A stretch of 64,000 nt of DNA, taken from contig JALEOU010000044.1 in NCBI GenBank assembly GCA_022766945.1, positions 1-64,000 of the forward strand, given 5' to 3'. The position numbers and the translations under genes are program-made. Source of the stretch: Fusicatenibacter sp. Its GTDB lineage: Bacteria; Bacillota; Clostridia; Lachnospirales; Lachnospiraceae. Positions 8,775 through 18,432 of the stretch are shown one piece after another. The notes under the pieces are model-generated. The model saw only the letters and a program-made list of their open reading frames with translations. It made no database searches and was not told the DNA's origin. How positions within the stretch are numbered: the stretch's first letter is position 1; every line of letters starts with the position of its first letter.

Positions 8775-9859
8775 GTCCGTTCACCTCCAAACCCATAGGA
8801 ACGCCGTACCATAAGATAAATAAAGCATGGGGCTCCGATCAGGGAAATCAAAACGCCGATCGGCAATTCTGAATTCTTCAGGATGATGCGGCAGAGTACA
8901 TCCGCCCAAATGAGAAAAATGGATCCGACCAGCGCTGAAATTGGAATCAGCAGTTTATGATCCGTTCCAAAGATCATGCGGACTGCGTGAGGAACGACCA
9001 GACCTACAAATCCGATTACTCCGGCTGCATATACTGCGAATCCAACCATCAGTGAAGACAGGATCATGTATTTTCCCCGGACTTTATGAAGATCTGTTCC
9101 CAACGTGACAGATGTTTCATCCCCAAGAAGCATCAGGTTCAGATTGCGGAACTGCGTCCAGAAAATGGCTGTTCCCAGAATCATGATCGGCAGAATCACT
9201 CTGACATTCTCCCACTTGGCACTTGCCAAACTCCCCATAGTCCAGAACATAATTTCCGATGTTGCATTTTTATCATTCGCCAGATAGATCGCAAAGTTCG
9301 AAAACGCAGAACATACCGCGCTTACCGCCATTCCGGCGAGAATCAGCCTTCCGGCATTTGATGTTCCACCTATCTTCGACAAAAACAAAACAGCAAAAGA
9401 GGTGGCAACAGCACCCAGAAAAGCCATAATTCCCACAGAATTGGATCCCAAAAAAGTTCCAAAACCAAACAGAATTGCCAGTGTTGCTCCAAGCGAGGCA
9501 CCGGAGGAGATTCCAAGCACATAAGGATCCGCCAGCGGGTTTTTTACAACAGCCTGCATAATGACGCCGCACACAGAGAGTCCCATTCCTACCGCCACAG
9601 CGAGAAGGACTCTTGGGAACCGAATCAGCCAGACAACATCATGTACGGCACCGGAGGCATACGAGGAAAAACGCTCATCGCGAAATATTTCCCACGCAAT
9701 CACACTGTATACTTCCTTTACCGAGATTTCCGCATTTCCGAACGTAATTGCTGCAAGAACAGAAATAATCAGCAGAGACAGCAATATCACCAGCGCAGAG
9801 ATAAATGCCGGTATCGGCACTGTTTTTTTCTTCCCTTTTCTTCTAACAGTCAACTTCAC
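8771..9859 (-). CDS. btuC: FecCD/BtuC-family permease
   Basis: Membrane component of the importer, 362 residues with about ten hydrophobic segments. It carries family motifs such as ISSGASLGA and GFVGLVVPHAVRM (the cytoplasmic coupling region), plus LIPISALVGSIFLIWADVLCR. A basic N-terminus (RRKGKKKT) precedes the first membrane helix. It lies 26 bases downstream of the binding-protein gene and overlaps the ATPase gene, so the three form one unit. Substrate assignment to corrinoids rests on the upstream riboswitch. Confidence 0.9.
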   Translation of the reverse strand: MKLTVRRKGKKKTVPIPAFISALVILLSLLIISVLAAITFGNAEISVKEVYSVIAWEIFRDERFSSYASGAVHDVVWLIRFPRVLLAVAVGMGLSVCGVIMQAVVKNPLADPYVLGISSGASLGATLAILFGFGTFLGSNSVGIMAFLGAVATSFAVLFLSKIGGTSNAGRLILAGMAVSAVCSAFSNFAIYLANDKNATSEIMFWTMGSLASAKWENVRVILPIMILGTAIFWTQFRNLNLMLLGDETSVTLGTDLHKVRGKYMILSSLMVGFAVYAAGVIGFVGLVVPHAVRMIFGTDHKLLIPISALVGSIFLIWADVLCRIILKNSELPIGVLISLIGAPCFIYLMVRRSYGFGGERT

Positions 9860-9885
9860 GTTCTTACCTCTTCATGTGTCAGAAT

Positions 9886-11049
9886 TTAAAGATCCAGATC
9901 CGGATACAGTCCCTTTGCAAACGTAACAATACCGTCTTTCGTGCGGGTCGCACTTGCATACATTTCACTTAGCATAATCGGAACAACTCTCTGATTCTGT
10001 ACTGAACTAAGGCTTGCAAATGCTTCCTCTTCCAAAAACACGTTCAGTTTCTCTTCTCTTATCTGTTCCGGATCGTCCCCGCTGTATGGCATATAAACTA
10101 CAAAAATCACATCCGGATTCGCAGAGATGATATCTTCTTTTCCCACATTCGAAACATCCGGCAGAAGCAGTTCTCCTCCAAGCTTTGTCACCATATCACC
10201 GCCAAGAGAATTTGCCCCATAATTTGTAAAGCTATCCTTACCCGACTCCAGGATCAGAACACTTGGCCTTTCTTCCAGTCCTTCCGTTTTCGTAACGACT
10301 TCTTCAACCGTATCTTTCATATCATTGACAATTTGTTCAGCCTTCTCCTGAACATCAAAGATCACTCCAATGTTCAGAATATCCGTATATTCATTCTCCA
10401 GTGTTTTCGCATAAGCAGTTCCGCCGCTTGGATGTGTGTTCGAATTCATATATGTATTCACACCTTTGTCAACCCAGCCTTTCGCCTCACCCAGTGTCTT
10501 TTCGCCAAACAGAGATCCCCAGGAAAAAATCATGTCCGGTTCCAGCATCGTTATTGTTTCAAGTGACGGTGTAAACTCATCCAGATAGTTTGTTTTGGAA
10601 AATGCCTCTTTTTGATCATCCGGCACTTCATTATCAAGACCTGCCGTCGCAATCAGGTGATCAGAAAGGCCAAGAGACAGCATCGTCTCAATACATCCCT
10701 GATAAACCGCAACAACTCTTTCCGGAGCTTTCTCATAGGTTGTTTCCATGGCCTGTCCTTCCGAATTATAGGTGGTGATTGTCACCGGATACTCTGTTTT
10801 CTTTGCTGCTGCTTCCTCTTCCTGAGAATCTTCTTCGATGCTTTCATCTGAAATATCTTCAGAAACCGATTCTGTCTGTTGTGTATCCCCACTCCCTGAG
10901 AGTTGATTTTCCTCGCGGATCGCAGATGCATCTTTTCGCTGTGAATCACCGCTGCTGTTTTGATTGGATCCACAGGCTGCCAGTCCAAGGAGCAAGGATG
11001 CTGATATCACTGCTGATATCACCTTTTTTGTCATTTGTTTTGTTCTCAT
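9886..11049 (-). CDS. btuF: corrinoid-type substrate-binding lipoprotein
   Basis: Extracytoplasmic binding protein of the importer, 387 residues. The signal peptide ends in lipobox LGLAACGS. An acidic, low-complexity linker (about residues 30-85, rich in D/E/S/Q) is followed by a helical-backbone-type binding fold (class III; FecB/BtuF/TroA-like) with the typical ERVVAVYQGCIETMLSLG and LEPDMIFSWGS elements. It is the first gene after the cobalamin riboswitch. The ligand could also be an iron chelate, but the leader argues for corrinoids. The long linker may simply span the cell wall. Confidence 0.86.
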   Translation of the reverse strand: MRTKQMTKKVISAVISASLLLGLAACGSNQNSSGDSQRKDASAIREENQLSGSGDTQQTESVSEDISDESIEEDSQEEEAAAKKTEYPVTITTYNSEGQAMETTYEKAPERVVAVYQGCIETMLSLGLSDHLIATAGLDNEVPDDQKEAFSKTNYLDEFTPSLETITMLEPDMIFSWGSLFGEKTLGEAKGWVDKGVNTYMNSNTHPSGGTAYAKTLENEYTDILNIGVIFDVQEKAEQIVNDMKDTVEEVVTKTEGLEERPSVLILESGKDSFTNYGANSLGGDMVTKLGGELLLPDVSNVGKEDIISANPDVIFVVYMPYSGDDPEQIREEKLNVFLEEEAFASLSSVQNQRVVPIMLSEMYASATRTKDGIVTFAKGLYPDLDL

Positions 11050-11092
11050 GTTTTCTCCTTTCTTTCACTGACAATGGAGAAACTCAGGCATT

Positions 11093-11123
11093 AAAAAAGT
11101 ACCTACCCCAAAAAGCAGATACC
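11093..11123 (-). terminator. intrinsic terminator of the btuF riboswitch
   Basis: On the minus strand GGTATCTGC pairs with GGGTAGGTAC (with G-U pairs) and is followed by TTTTTT. It lies between the aptamer and btuF, consistent with B12-dependent transcription termination. Confidence 0.65.
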
Positions 11124-11189
11124 AAAACATACAGCTGCAGCTATTCAAACTTTGCACTGTATTTTCGGATGTCCCTTTACTCGGAAGTT

Positions 11190-11390
11190 TCATCTCGCCT
11201 AAACAAAGCAGGTTTCCTGACTTCAGTATCATCATCCATTTACTGCCTTCTCACAGGTTTCTCCCGCAATGGCTGCTTTTCTGTAAATGGACTACTCTGT
11301 TACAGTGACCGGATCGCTCAGGATTTTCACCTGATTCCCTCTTTCCCGTCCTTTTCACATACCTGCACGGACGGACACTTTGTCTGTTAT
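11190..11390 (-). promoter_or_regulatory. adenosylcobalamin riboswitch
   Basis: The minus strand carries the conserved cobalamin aptamer pieces in order: a GAATCAGGTGAAAATCC core, GGTCACTGTAACAG, then the B12 box GAAGTCAGGAAACCTGC next to the importer gene. The expression platform is the terminator at 11093-11123. Such switches turn import genes off when cobalamin is plentiful. Confidence 0.92.
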
Positions 11391-11593
11391 TCCATTATCA
11401 TTTCTGATAGATAATTTATTCTATTCAAGAGTAACACAGTTATTTTTTTTTTTCAATCTTTTTTGATATCCAAACCTGTTTTCGCGGAAAATTTCAGTTC
11501 TTTTTTTACTGGCGATTGACTTTTTCGTCGCCAAATGATAGTCTTTTTGTGCGGATTTGTTGCGGAGAATTTTACACTAGGAGGAAATCTTAC

Positions 11594-12388
11594 ATGATGT
11601 CTGAATCGAACGAACACCCAGATAAAAAGGCTCTTCTCGTTGTGAGCTTTGGAACCGGTTTCCCGCTTACCCGTGAAAAGACTATCGACCGGATCGAGGA
11701 ATCTCTTTCCATGTCTTTTCCGGATCGTACACTGTACAGAGCATGGACCAGCGGCATGATCATCCGAAAACTGCAGAAAAAGGACATATTTGTCATGAAT
11801 GTGCGAGAAGCGATGGAAGCGATGATTCATGATGGAATTACCGATGTGATTGTACAGCCTACGCACGTAATAAATGGTATCGAAAATGATCGTATGAAAG
11901 AGGATATTCTGTCATACGCTGACTCCTTTGCCTCTGTCTCGATTGGCGTGCCTTTACTTACATCCACACAGGATAACGAGGAAGCAATCAGGGCTGTGAT
12001 GAATGAGTGGCAGATTCCGGAAGAAGAGGCACTTGTTTTTATGGGGCACGGGACAACCCATTATGCAAATTCAATCTATGCAGCACTGGATTATACGTTT
12101 AAGGATCTGGGATATAAAAATGTATTTATCGGTACAGTGGAAGCTTATCCCTCTTTCCAAAATCTTCTGCGTCAGATCCAAAACTATTCGCCTGGAAAAA
12201 TACACCTGGCTCCCTTTATGATCGTAGCCGGAGATCATGCCATCAACGATATGTCCGGGGATAATCCTGATTCCTGGAAGTCACTTTTTGAAGAGGCTGG
12301 TTTTTCAGTTGAATGCTATTTGAAAGGTCTTGGTGAATACGAAGGCATCCGTACTCTTTTTGTGCGTCACGCGAAAGAAGCGGTTTGA
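11594..12388 (+). CDS. cbiK: sirohydrochlorin cobaltochelatase
   Basis: Inserts Co2+ into sirohydrochlorin at the start of the anaerobic cobalamin route. The 264-residue product has the CbiK opening ALLVVSFGTGFPLTREKTIDRIE and the core VQPTHVINGIE with a metal-ligand-type His. It continues with MGHGTTHYANS (second active-site His) and PFMIVAGDHAINDMSGD. The start is set at the ATG-ATG pair 26 codons inside the ORF-track start, where AGGAGG lies eight to nine bases upstream. It is divergent from the btu operon. A possible promoter TTGACT-17-TAGTCT lies near 11517-11545. No signal peptide is seen, unlike some periplasmic CbiK proteins. Confidence 0.92.
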   Translation: MMSESNEHPDKKALLVVSFGTGFPLTREKTIDRIEESLSMSFPDRTLYRAWTSGMIIRKLQKKDIFVMNVREAMEAMIHDGITDVIVQPTHVINGIENDRMKEDILSYADSFASVSIGVPLLTSTQDNEEAIRAVMNEWQIPEEEALVFMGHGTTHYANSIYAALDYTFKDLGYKNVFIGTVEAYPSFQNLLRQIQNYSPGKIHLAPFMIVAGDHAINDMSGDNPDSWKSLFEEAGFSVECYLKGLGEYEGIRTLFVRHAKEAV

Positions 12389-12404
12389 AAGCGGTTTGAT
12401 ATTT

Positions 12405-12444
12405 TACGATGTCGGAGGAACTATTTCGTTCATCCGACATCGTA
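12405..12444. repeat. perfect 12-bp inverted repeat between cbiK and aspA
   Basis: TACGATGTCGGA and its exact complement flank a 16-base loop between two convergent genes. There is no good T-run on either side. It overlaps the end of the malic-enzyme remnant and may be a bidirectional hairpin or a scar of rearrangement. Confidence 0.6.
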
Positions 12445-12573
12445 GATGATACTCATCTCATCCGTTATACGGAATCCGATCTCTGGTCCGATAGCACCAA
12501 GTCCAAGTACTGCGGTGCCATCTGTGACAACTGTTATCAGATTTCTCTTCGCCGTGCAGATATAGGATTTCTT
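12430..12573 (-). pseudogene. malic enzyme fragment fused in another frame to the aspA 3' end
   Basis: Reading the minus strand out of frame with aspA gives KSYICTAKRNLITVVTDG and then TAVLGLGAIGPE, which is the conserved N-terminal core of NAD-malic enzymes (VVTDGTAVLGLGxIGPE). After about 35 matching residues the frame runs into unrelated sequence and a stop. There is no start codon of its own and no remainder of the roughly 390-residue enzyme. It is a relic, overlapping the last 12 codons of aspA. Confidence 0.75.
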
Positions 12574-14000
12574 TTTAAAAGCAAATCCTTCCCTGAGATT
12601 CCCGGTTCTGTCATCTGTACAGGATTCAGTATCTTCTCAAGGTCTTCCTCTGACAAAAGTTTTTCCTCGAGTATCAATGTACGCACAGACTCACCTGTCT
12701 TCATCGCTTTTTTTGCAATCTCTGCGGCTTTCTGGTAGCCCACATGAGGACAGATAGCTGTAATGATTCCAACACTGTTTTCCACCAGATATCTGCATCT
12801 TGTCTCATTTGCTGTAATACCGGTGACACAATTGTCTACAAAAGTCTGCACTGCATATGCAAGAGTATCAATGGATTGGAACATACAATAAAATATAATC
12901 GGCTCAAAAGCGTTTAGTTCCAGCTGTCCGGCTTCTGCTGCCATAGTTATAGTTACATCATTTCCAATAATATTAAAGGCAACTTGATTCACAACTTCCG
13001 GAATAACCGGATTGACCTTGCCTGGCATGATGGATGAACCGTTCTGCTTGGCCGGAAGATTGATCTCAGCAAAACCGGCTCTCGGGCCTGATGACATTAG
13101 CCTTAGATCATTTGAAATCTTTGAGAGGGTAACAGCACATGCTTTGATCGCTCCAGACACTGCAACAAACGGATCTAAATTCTGTGTGGCATCAATCAGA
13201 TCAAATGCCTGAACAAATTCCATACCGCTGATCTCTACCAGGTTCGGCACAATTCTTCTCAAATAGGTTTCATCCGCATTGATACCGGTTCCAACAGCTG
13301 TTCCGCCCATATTCAACGTACACATCTCGTCCATAGCTTTATCCATACGGTTAATATCACGCATAACCGCTACCGAATAAGCATGAAATTCCTGTCCCAA
13401 ACGAATTGGCACCGCATCCTGCATCTGAGTTCTGCCCATTTTTATGACTGAATCAAATTCCACAGCTTTTTCAGACAGAGCTGCATGGAGCCGAAGCAGC
13501 TCTTTTTTCAGATTTTTCAAAAGACGCAGAGATGTCATCTTTCCGGCTGTAGGAATGACGTCATTGGTGGATTGACCACAGTTTACGTGATCATTGGGAT
13601 TGATAATGGAATAGTCTCCTTTTTTACCTCCGAGAAGTTCTATAGCACGGTTAGCAATTACTTCATTGGCATTCATATTCAGTGAAGTTCCTGCGCCGCC
13701 CTGAATAGGATCTACAATAAAATCCTCATGGAATTTCCCCGCAAGAATCTCATCACAGGCCTGTACAATAGCGGTTGCTCTTTTTTTATCCAACAATCCC
13801 ACTTCACAGTTTGTAATCGCTGCTGCTTTTTTTATATAGGCAAGACTATTGATGATCTCAGGATGCATATTTAAGCCGGTAATATGGAAATTCTCGGCTG
13901 CCCGCATCGTTTGTACACCGTAATACACGTCCCCAGGAACATCTTTGATACCGATGGAATCCTGCTCCACACGATAATCTATTTTTTGACTTCTTTCCAT
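12537..14000 (-). CDS. aspA: aspartate ammonia-lyase
   Basis: Converts L-aspartate to fumarate and ammonia. The 487 residues belong to the fumarase/aspartase superfamily, with GSSIMPGKVNP (catalytic Ser loop), NPNDHVNCGQSTND and KMGRTQMQDAVP. The start at 14000 is the ATG preceded by GGAGG; the GTG one codon upstream is an alternative. The last 12 residues (RNPISARRREI) follow the usual GISGKDLL end and coincide with the malic-enzyme relic in another frame, so the natural terminus was probably altered by that junction. A LysR gene is divergent. Confidence 0.93.
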   Translation of the reverse strand: MERSQKIDYRVEQDSIGIKDVPGDVYYGVQTMRAAENFHITGLNMHPEIINSLAYIKKAAAITNCEVGLLDKKRATAIVQACDEILAGKFHEDFIVDPIQGGAGTSLNMNANEVIANRAIELLGGKKGDYSIINPNDHVNCGQSTNDVIPTAGKMTSLRLLKNLKKELLRLHAALSEKAVEFDSVIKMGRTQMQDAVPIRLGQEFHAYSVAVMRDINRMDKAMDEMCTLNMGGTAVGTGINADETYLRRIVPNLVEISGMEFVQAFDLIDATQNLDPFVAVSGAIKACAVTLSKISNDLRLMSSGPRAGFAEINLPAKQNGSSIMPGKVNPVIPEVVNQVAFNIIGNDVTITMAAEAGQLELNAFEPIIFYCMFQSIDTLAYAVQTFVDNCVTGITANETRCRYLVENSVGIITAICPHVGYQKAAEIAKKAMKTGESVRTLILEEKLLSEEDLEKILNPVQMTEPGISGKDLLLKRNPISARRREI

Positions 14001-14054
14001 CACTTAAATCCTCCATTTTTTATTCTTACCCAAAGGTATGTTTGTATCTGGTTG

Positions 14055-14083
14055 TTGACTTTATTATAGAGAATCACTAAACT
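14055..14083 (+). promoter_or_regulatory. candidate promoter for the divergent LysR gene
   Basis: TTGACT and TAAACT are separated by 17 bases on the plus strand. It overlaps the aspA promoter on the other strand, so the two promoters are likely mutually exclusive or co-controlled. Confidence 0.5.
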
Positions 14084-14091
14084 ATAAGCAA
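14063..14091 (-). promoter_or_regulatory. candidate aspA promoter
   Basis: On the minus strand TTGCTT is followed after 17 bases by a perfect TATAAT. Confidence 0.6.
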
Positions 14092-14097
14092 ATACAT

Positions 14098-14113
14098 ATA
14101 ACAATATAGTTAT
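14098..14113. promoter_or_regulatory. LysR-type operator between aspA and the LysR gene
   Basis: ATAAC-N6-GTTAT fits the T-N11-A inverted-repeat rule of LysR regulators. It lies just upstream of the aspA -35 element, where an activator would bind. Confidence 0.5.
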
Positions 14114-14146
14114 TATAGCTTCATAATTATAATTAAGGAGTCTACT

Positions 14147-15085
14147 ATGTTTCAAGGAATGGAATATGTATACGAAGTTTATCGTGAAAAGAGCTTTTCT
14201 AAAGCCGCAAGAAATCTTTTTATCTCGCAGCCATCATTAAGCGCAAATATCAGACGTATTGAAAAACGAATTGGTTATCCGATCTTTGACCGCAACACGA
14301 AACCTTTGGGATTGACAGAATGCGGAGTGGAATATATCAAATCCATTGAACGAATCTTGGCAGTTGAAAACGATTTCACTGAGTTTATCAATGATTGGGG
14401 AAATTTAAAAAAAGGCAGTCTGATCCTAGGCGGCAGCAGTCTTTTTTCTTCTTTCGTATTGCCGTCTCTTATGGGACAATTTGCTGCCCAATACCCAAAA
14501 ATTCAGCTTACATTGATTGAAGAAAACACGTCCAAGCTCCAGGAAATGCTTCTTTGCGGCAGATTGGATCTGGTTCTTGACAACAGCATTCCGGACAGGC
14601 ACATCTTTGATTATTGTACCTATGGTGAAGAGCATCTGGTACTTGCGGTGCCTGCCAGTTTTCCTATCAATCAAAAACTCATGGAATATCAGGTATCAGT
14701 AGATGAAATACGCAGTCATAATTATCTTGACAGTTCCATAAAGCATGTTCCATTAAATCTTTTCCGTGAAGAATCCTTTGTTTTGCTCAAACAGGAAAAC
14801 GATACCGGAAAGCGTGCGATCGAGCTTTGCCATCAGAATGGTTTTCACCCGAAGGTCGTATTTGAACTTGATCAACAGCTCACATCCTACAATGTTACCT
14901 GTTCCGGAATGGGAATCTCATTTATCAGTGACACGCTCATCAGCCGCGTAACGGCTAATCTTGATGTAGTTTACTATAAACTTGACGAAAAAATCGGAAC
15001 CAGAAAGCTTTTCTTCTATTGGAAGGCAGGCAGGTATGTCAGCAGGGCCATGGATGAATTTTTACATATTGTAAACAAACAATAA
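14147..15085 (+). CDS. LysR-family transcriptional regulator
   Basis: A 312-residue regulator with an N-terminal winged helix-turn-helix (residues about 5-60, KAARNLFISQPSLSANIRRIEKRIG) and a type 2 periplasmic-binding-like effector domain. It is divergent from aspA with a 146-base shared intergenic region containing a T-N11-A repeat. It therefore probably controls aspA in response to a C4-dicarboxylate or aspartate-related signal; that role is inference from position. AAGGAG precedes the start. Confidence 0.9.
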   Translation: MFQGMEYVYEVYREKSFSKAARNLFISQPSLSANIRRIEKRIGYPIFDRNTKPLGLTECGVEYIKSIERILAVENDFTEFINDWGNLKKGSLILGGSSLFSSFVLPSLMGQFAAQYPKIQLTLIEENTSKLQEMLLCGRLDLVLDNSIPDRHIFDYCTYGEEHLVLAVPASFPINQKLMEYQVSVDEIRSHNYLDSSIKHVPLNLFREESFVLLKQENDTGKRAIELCHQNGFHPKVVFELDQQLTSYNVTCSGMGISFISDTLISRVTANLDVVYYKLDEKIGTRKLFFYWKAGRYVSRAMDEFLHIVNKQ

Positions 15086-15113
15086 AAAAGAGCTGTTTTT
15101 GAGCAGCTCTTTT
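15086..15113. terminator. bidirectional terminator between LysR gene and cbiC
   Basis: AAAAGAGCTG and CAGCTCTTTT pair around a short loop, with A-rich and T-rich flanks usable in both directions. It can end both the LysR gene and the long hem/cbi operon. Confidence 0.75.
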
Positions 15114-15122
15114 GTACCACTA

Positions 15123-15776
15123 TTAATAACCGCGATCCTGATCGAGAATGTAAAGAAGTGCGTTGCATATGCATGCTGCAATATTGCTTCCTCCTTTTCT
15201 GCCTCTGGCAACAATATATGGAACATCCGTTTCCATAATCAGCTCTTTCGACTGTACTACATTGACAAATCCAACCGGTACACCGATAATCAAAGCCGGA
15301 CGGATTTTTCCCTCCTCAATCAGCTCATACAGACGAACCAGCGCCGTCGGCGCATTCCCCACCGCTATAATCACTTCACGATCCAGCCCGACTGCTTTCT
15401 CCATACAGGCTGCTGCCCTGGTAGTACCGCTTTTTCTCGCCTTTTCTGCAACATCCTCATCGGACATAAAGCAATATACTTCTCCGCCATGGCGTGCCAG
15501 CACTTTCTTGTTAATTCCGGACCGCGCCATCTGCGTATCAGTCACTATGCAGGCACCTTTTCGTATTGCGCACAGTGCCTTTTCCACAGCCCCTTCCGAA
15601 AAACATAGCTGATCTGCGTAGTCAAAATCAGCACTGGTATGGATACAGCGTTTGATAATCAGTTCCTGATCTTCCGGAAACCTTCGTCCTTTGAGTTCCT
15701 CCGTAATGATCTCAAAACTCCTCTTTTCAATCTCGTGAGGACTTACATTTTCCAGCTGTACTTTCATTGATGTCAC
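15123..15776 (-). CDS. cbiC: cobalt-precorrin-8 methylmutase
   Basis: Moves a methyl group from C11 to C12 to give cobyrinic acid. The 217 residues show the CbiC/CobH features [24 protein letters not shown] (with the catalytic His), the Met-rich DTQMARSGI, and [16 protein letters not shown]. It is the last gene of the long operon, overlapping cbiP by four bases, and is followed by a bidirectional terminator. Confidence 0.95.
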   Translation of the reverse strand: MTSMKVQLENVSPHEIEKRSFEIITEELKGRRFPEDQELIIKRCIHTSADFDYADQLCFSEGAVEKALCAIRKGACIVTDTQMARSGINKKVLARHGGEVYCFMSDEDVAEKARKSGTTRAAACMEKAVGLDREVIIAVGNAPTALVRLYELIEEGKIRPALIIGVPVGFVNVVQSKELIMETDVPYIVARGRKGGSNIAACICNALLYILDQDRGY

Positions 15777-17302
15777 GCTCCTTTTTCAAGTATCTCATAT
15801 ATTTTTTTCATATCCAGATGTTCTCTTAATGCATCTGCCAGAATATCATACTGTTTTTCTTTGAAAGCCTGATAATCCATACTGTGAATTTCCTCCATAG
15901 CGATTCCCTTGGCTTTTGCAAGTGCTTCCACAACTTTTCCGGCAACTTCCTCCCGGTCAAAGATGCCGTGAACATAGGTGCCGTATACATTTCCGCTCTG
16001 CGCCCCGTCTGTTTTTTTCACATCAAATGCTGTTTCTTTTCTTTCAACAGTATCTGTCACAAGCTTTGTGAGTGACTGCAGAGAATCTGATAGAAGGCTC
16101 TCTCCCATGTGTATCTCATAGCCTTCAATAGCAGTGCCGTTCATTTCCTTTAGGATTCCCTCTCTTGGGCTAAAGATTCCTTCCACTCGTGTGCGCGTTT
16201 TCTGTTCCGCAAATACTGTGTCCATGGGAAGAAGTCCCATACCTTTGATGCTTCCACCCGCTTCGACTCCATGGGGATCGTTCAGTGTCTCACCAAGCAT
16301 CTGGTATCCGCCGCAGATTCCAAAAATCACCGTACCACTGGCAGCTGCTTTCAGAATCGCTGCTTCCAGACCATTCTGACGCATCCACAGCAGATCCTCC
16401 ATCGTATTTTTCGTCCCCGGCAAAAGGATCATATCCGGATTTTCGAGGTCCGATACCGTCTGTACATATCTTAGGGATACACCTTCAATGCTTTCAAACG
16501 GATTAAAATCTGTGAAATTGGATATACGCGGAACACGTATCACTGCAAGATCAATTACACCAATCTTCTCTTTTCTGTCAAATCTCTCGGTCAGACTGTC
16601 CTCGTCCTCCACTTCAATCTGCAGATATGGCGCAACACCAACTACGGGTATCTTTGTTTTCTCCTCAAGCATCGCAACACCAGGATCCAGAATCGTTTTA
16701 TCACCGCGAAATTTATTGATAATCAATCCCTTGATTCGATTTCGTTCTTCCGGTTCCAGAAGCTCTACCGTTCCATACAGCTGAGCAAAAACGCCTCCAC
16801 GGTCAATGTCCCCTACCAGCAGTACCGGTGCATCTGCCATTTTTGCCATGCCCATATTAACAATGTCATCTGCTTTCAGATTAATCTCCGCAGGGCTTCC
16901 TGCACCTTCAATGACGATAATATCATGGGTTTCTTCCAGAGTATGGTACGCTTTCATAATATCCGGAATCAGAGATTTCTTATGAGCAAAATACTCCCGT
17001 GCGCTCATATTCCCCAGAACTTCCCCGTTTACGATTACCTGCGAGCCTGTATCATTTGTCGGCTTTAACAGAATCGGGTTCATAAGTACAGAAGGTTCCA
17101 CACCGGCTGCTTCTGCCTGCATTACCTGAGCGCGCCCCATCTCCAGACCTTCACGGGTAATAAATGAATTCAGTGCCATATTCTGTGATTTAAAAGGAGC
17201 TACTGAAAAGCCGTCCTGATGGAAAATGCGGCACAGTCCCGCACAGATGAGGCTCTTTCCGGCATTCGACATAGTCCCCTGAATCATAATTGCTTTTGCC
17301 AT
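15773..17302 (-). CDS. cbiP: cobyric acid synthase (glutamine-hydrolysing)
   Basis: Amidates four side chains of adenosylcobyrinate a,c-diamide using glutamine and ATP. The 509 residues have the N-terminal dethiobiotin-synthetase-like domain ([18 protein letters not shown]-loop variant) and a C-terminal class I glutamine amidotransferase domain with the nucleophile in [10 protein letters not shown] and the His in [10 protein letters not shown]. The start at 17302, ten codons inside the ORF-track start, fits the family and follows GGAAG. The gap to cobD is 17 bases. Confidence 0.95.
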   Translation of the reverse strand: MAKAIMIQGTMSNAGKSLICAGLCRIFHQDGFSVAPFKSQNMALNSFITREGLEMGRAQVMQAEAAGVEPSVLMNPILLKPTNDTGSQVIVNGEVLGNMSAREYFAHKKSLIPDIMKAYHTLEETHDIIVIEGAGSPAEINLKADDIVNMGMAKMADAPVLLVGDIDRGGVFAQLYGTVELLEPEERNRIKGLIINKFRGDKTILDPGVAMLEEKTKIPVVGVAPYLQIEVEDEDSLTERFDRKEKIGVIDLAVIRVPRISNFTDFNPFESIEGVSLRYVQTVSDLENPDMILLPGTKNTMEDLLWMRQNGLEAAILKAAASGTVIFGICGGYQMLGETLNDPHGVEAGGSIKGMGLLPMDTVFAEQKTRTRVEGIFSPREGILKEMNGTAIEGYEIHMGESLLSDSLQSLTKLVTDTVERKETAFDVKKTDGAQSGNVYGTYVHGIFDREEVAGKVVEALAKAKGIAMEEIHSMDYQAFKEKQYDILADALREHLDMKKIYEILEKGA

Positions 17303-17319
17303 CCGTATTCTTCCTTTCT

Positions 17320-18372
17320 TCAATCGTACCATTGCATGATCTGCTGCATTGCCATCAGGAGAATTTCATTTTCCCGATGACGACGGATCGCAATCCGATA
17401 GTATCCTTCACAAAGCCCCGGATAATTGCTGCAGTCGCGAATCAAAATTTTTCCTTTTTTCAGCCGATCTGCAAGTCCTTTCGGACCGCGAAAGAACAAA
17501 AAGTTCGCACTGGAATCCCATACCGTCAGTCCAAGCTTTTCCAGTTCCCTTTTCATAAAAGGGCGTTCCTTTGCTATGACTTCCCTGGCTTTTTCTACAT
17601 AGGCATCTTCCAAAAGTGCCGCAGTTCCGGCCATCTGTGCCGGGATTGAGACGTTCCAGGATGGAAGCATCTGATACATCCTGCTGATCAACTGCTCATC
17701 TCCACAAAATCCGTATCCAAGCCGCAAGCCAGGCATCGCATAGGTCTTTGTGAAAGCTTTCAAAAGAAACATGCCAGGAAACTCTTCCAGATAGCCTTTC
17801 ATCGTTATTTTTTCCGGTTCCATGGTTAGATCTGCAAAACACTCATCCAGCATCAGAAAAATCTTCTTCTTCCTGCATTCCTCTGCAATCTGAAGCAGCA
17901 GCTCCCGCTCTGTCACAATACCAGTCGGATTATTCGGATTGCACAAAATCACAAGATCCAAATCCTCTGTCAAATTTGACAGAAAATCTTCCGTCAGAGA
18001 AAATCCCTGTTCCTCCGTTAGCGGTGCAAACCGGATGAAGCAGCCTGCAGAAGAAAGTGCACTCTCATATTCAGCAAAGGAAGGGGCACAAAGAAGCGCC
18101 TTTCTTGGTCTGAGCGCACGCACCAGCGCATAAATCAATTCCGCCGCGCCATTTCCGAAAATGATTTCTTCCTCTGGTATCTGTTCTTTTTGAGACACAG
18201 CTGAAAGCAGACGTCTGCAGCCGCTGTCCGGATACTCTTCGATTGACTGAACACTGTCGATCACTGCCTGTCTGACACAATCCGGCGCCCCTAAAGGATT
18301 CACATTTACAGAAAAGTCATAGTCGTATGTTTGGGAGTAAATATCTCCTCCATGAGGATTCCATCTCATCAC
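17320..18372 (-). CDS. cobD: threonine-phosphate decarboxylase (CobD-type PLP enzyme)
   Basis: Makes (R)-1-aminopropan-2-ol phosphate, the linker of the nucleotide loop, from threonine phosphate. The 350-residue fold-type I aminotransferase relative has HGGDIYS and [10 protein letters not shown] at the start, NPNNPTG, and the PLP-lysine site [16 protein letters not shown]. Histidinol-phosphate aminotransferase is the close alternative, but the location between cbiB and cbiP and the HGGD opening support CobD. No threonine kinase (PduX/CblZ) is seen nearby. Confidence 0.88.
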   Translation of the reverse strand: MMRWNPHGGDIYSQTYDYDFSVNVNPLGAPDCVRQAVIDSVQSIEEYPDSGCRRLLSAVSQKEQIPEEEIIFGNGAAELIYALVRALRPRKALLCAPSFAEYESALSSAGCFIRFAPLTEEQGFSLTEDFLSNLTEDLDLVILCNPNNPTGIVTERELLLQIAEECRKKKIFLMLDECFADLTMEPEKITMKGYLEEFPGMFLLKAFTKTYAMPGLRLGYGFCGDEQLISRMYQMLPSWNVSIPAQMAGTAALLEDAYVEKAREVIAKERPFMKRELEKLGLTVWDSSANFLFFRGPKGLADRLKKGKILIRDCSNYPGLCEGYYRIAIRRHRENEILLMAMQQIMQWYD

Positions 18373-18432
18373 TTGTAATCCAGCTCTCCTATCCTATATA
18401 TTTCTTGCCGCAGCGTTCCAGGAAATCTGATT

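Noticed and set aside
10779-11414. 211-codon plus-strand ORF covering the btuF leader
   Set aside because: It runs antisense through the cobalamin riboswitch and the btuF start; its composition is low-complexity and it has no ribosome site.
11453-11866. 137-codon minus-strand ORF opposite cbiK
   Set aside because: Antisense to the start of cbiK, which has a strong ribosome site and clear homology; the ORF has no recognisable domain.
17320-18372. Histidinol-phosphate aminotransferase call for the PLP enzyme
   Set aside because: The fold is shared, but the gene sits between cbiB and cbiP in a cobalamin operon and no histidine genes are near, so CobD is the better call.
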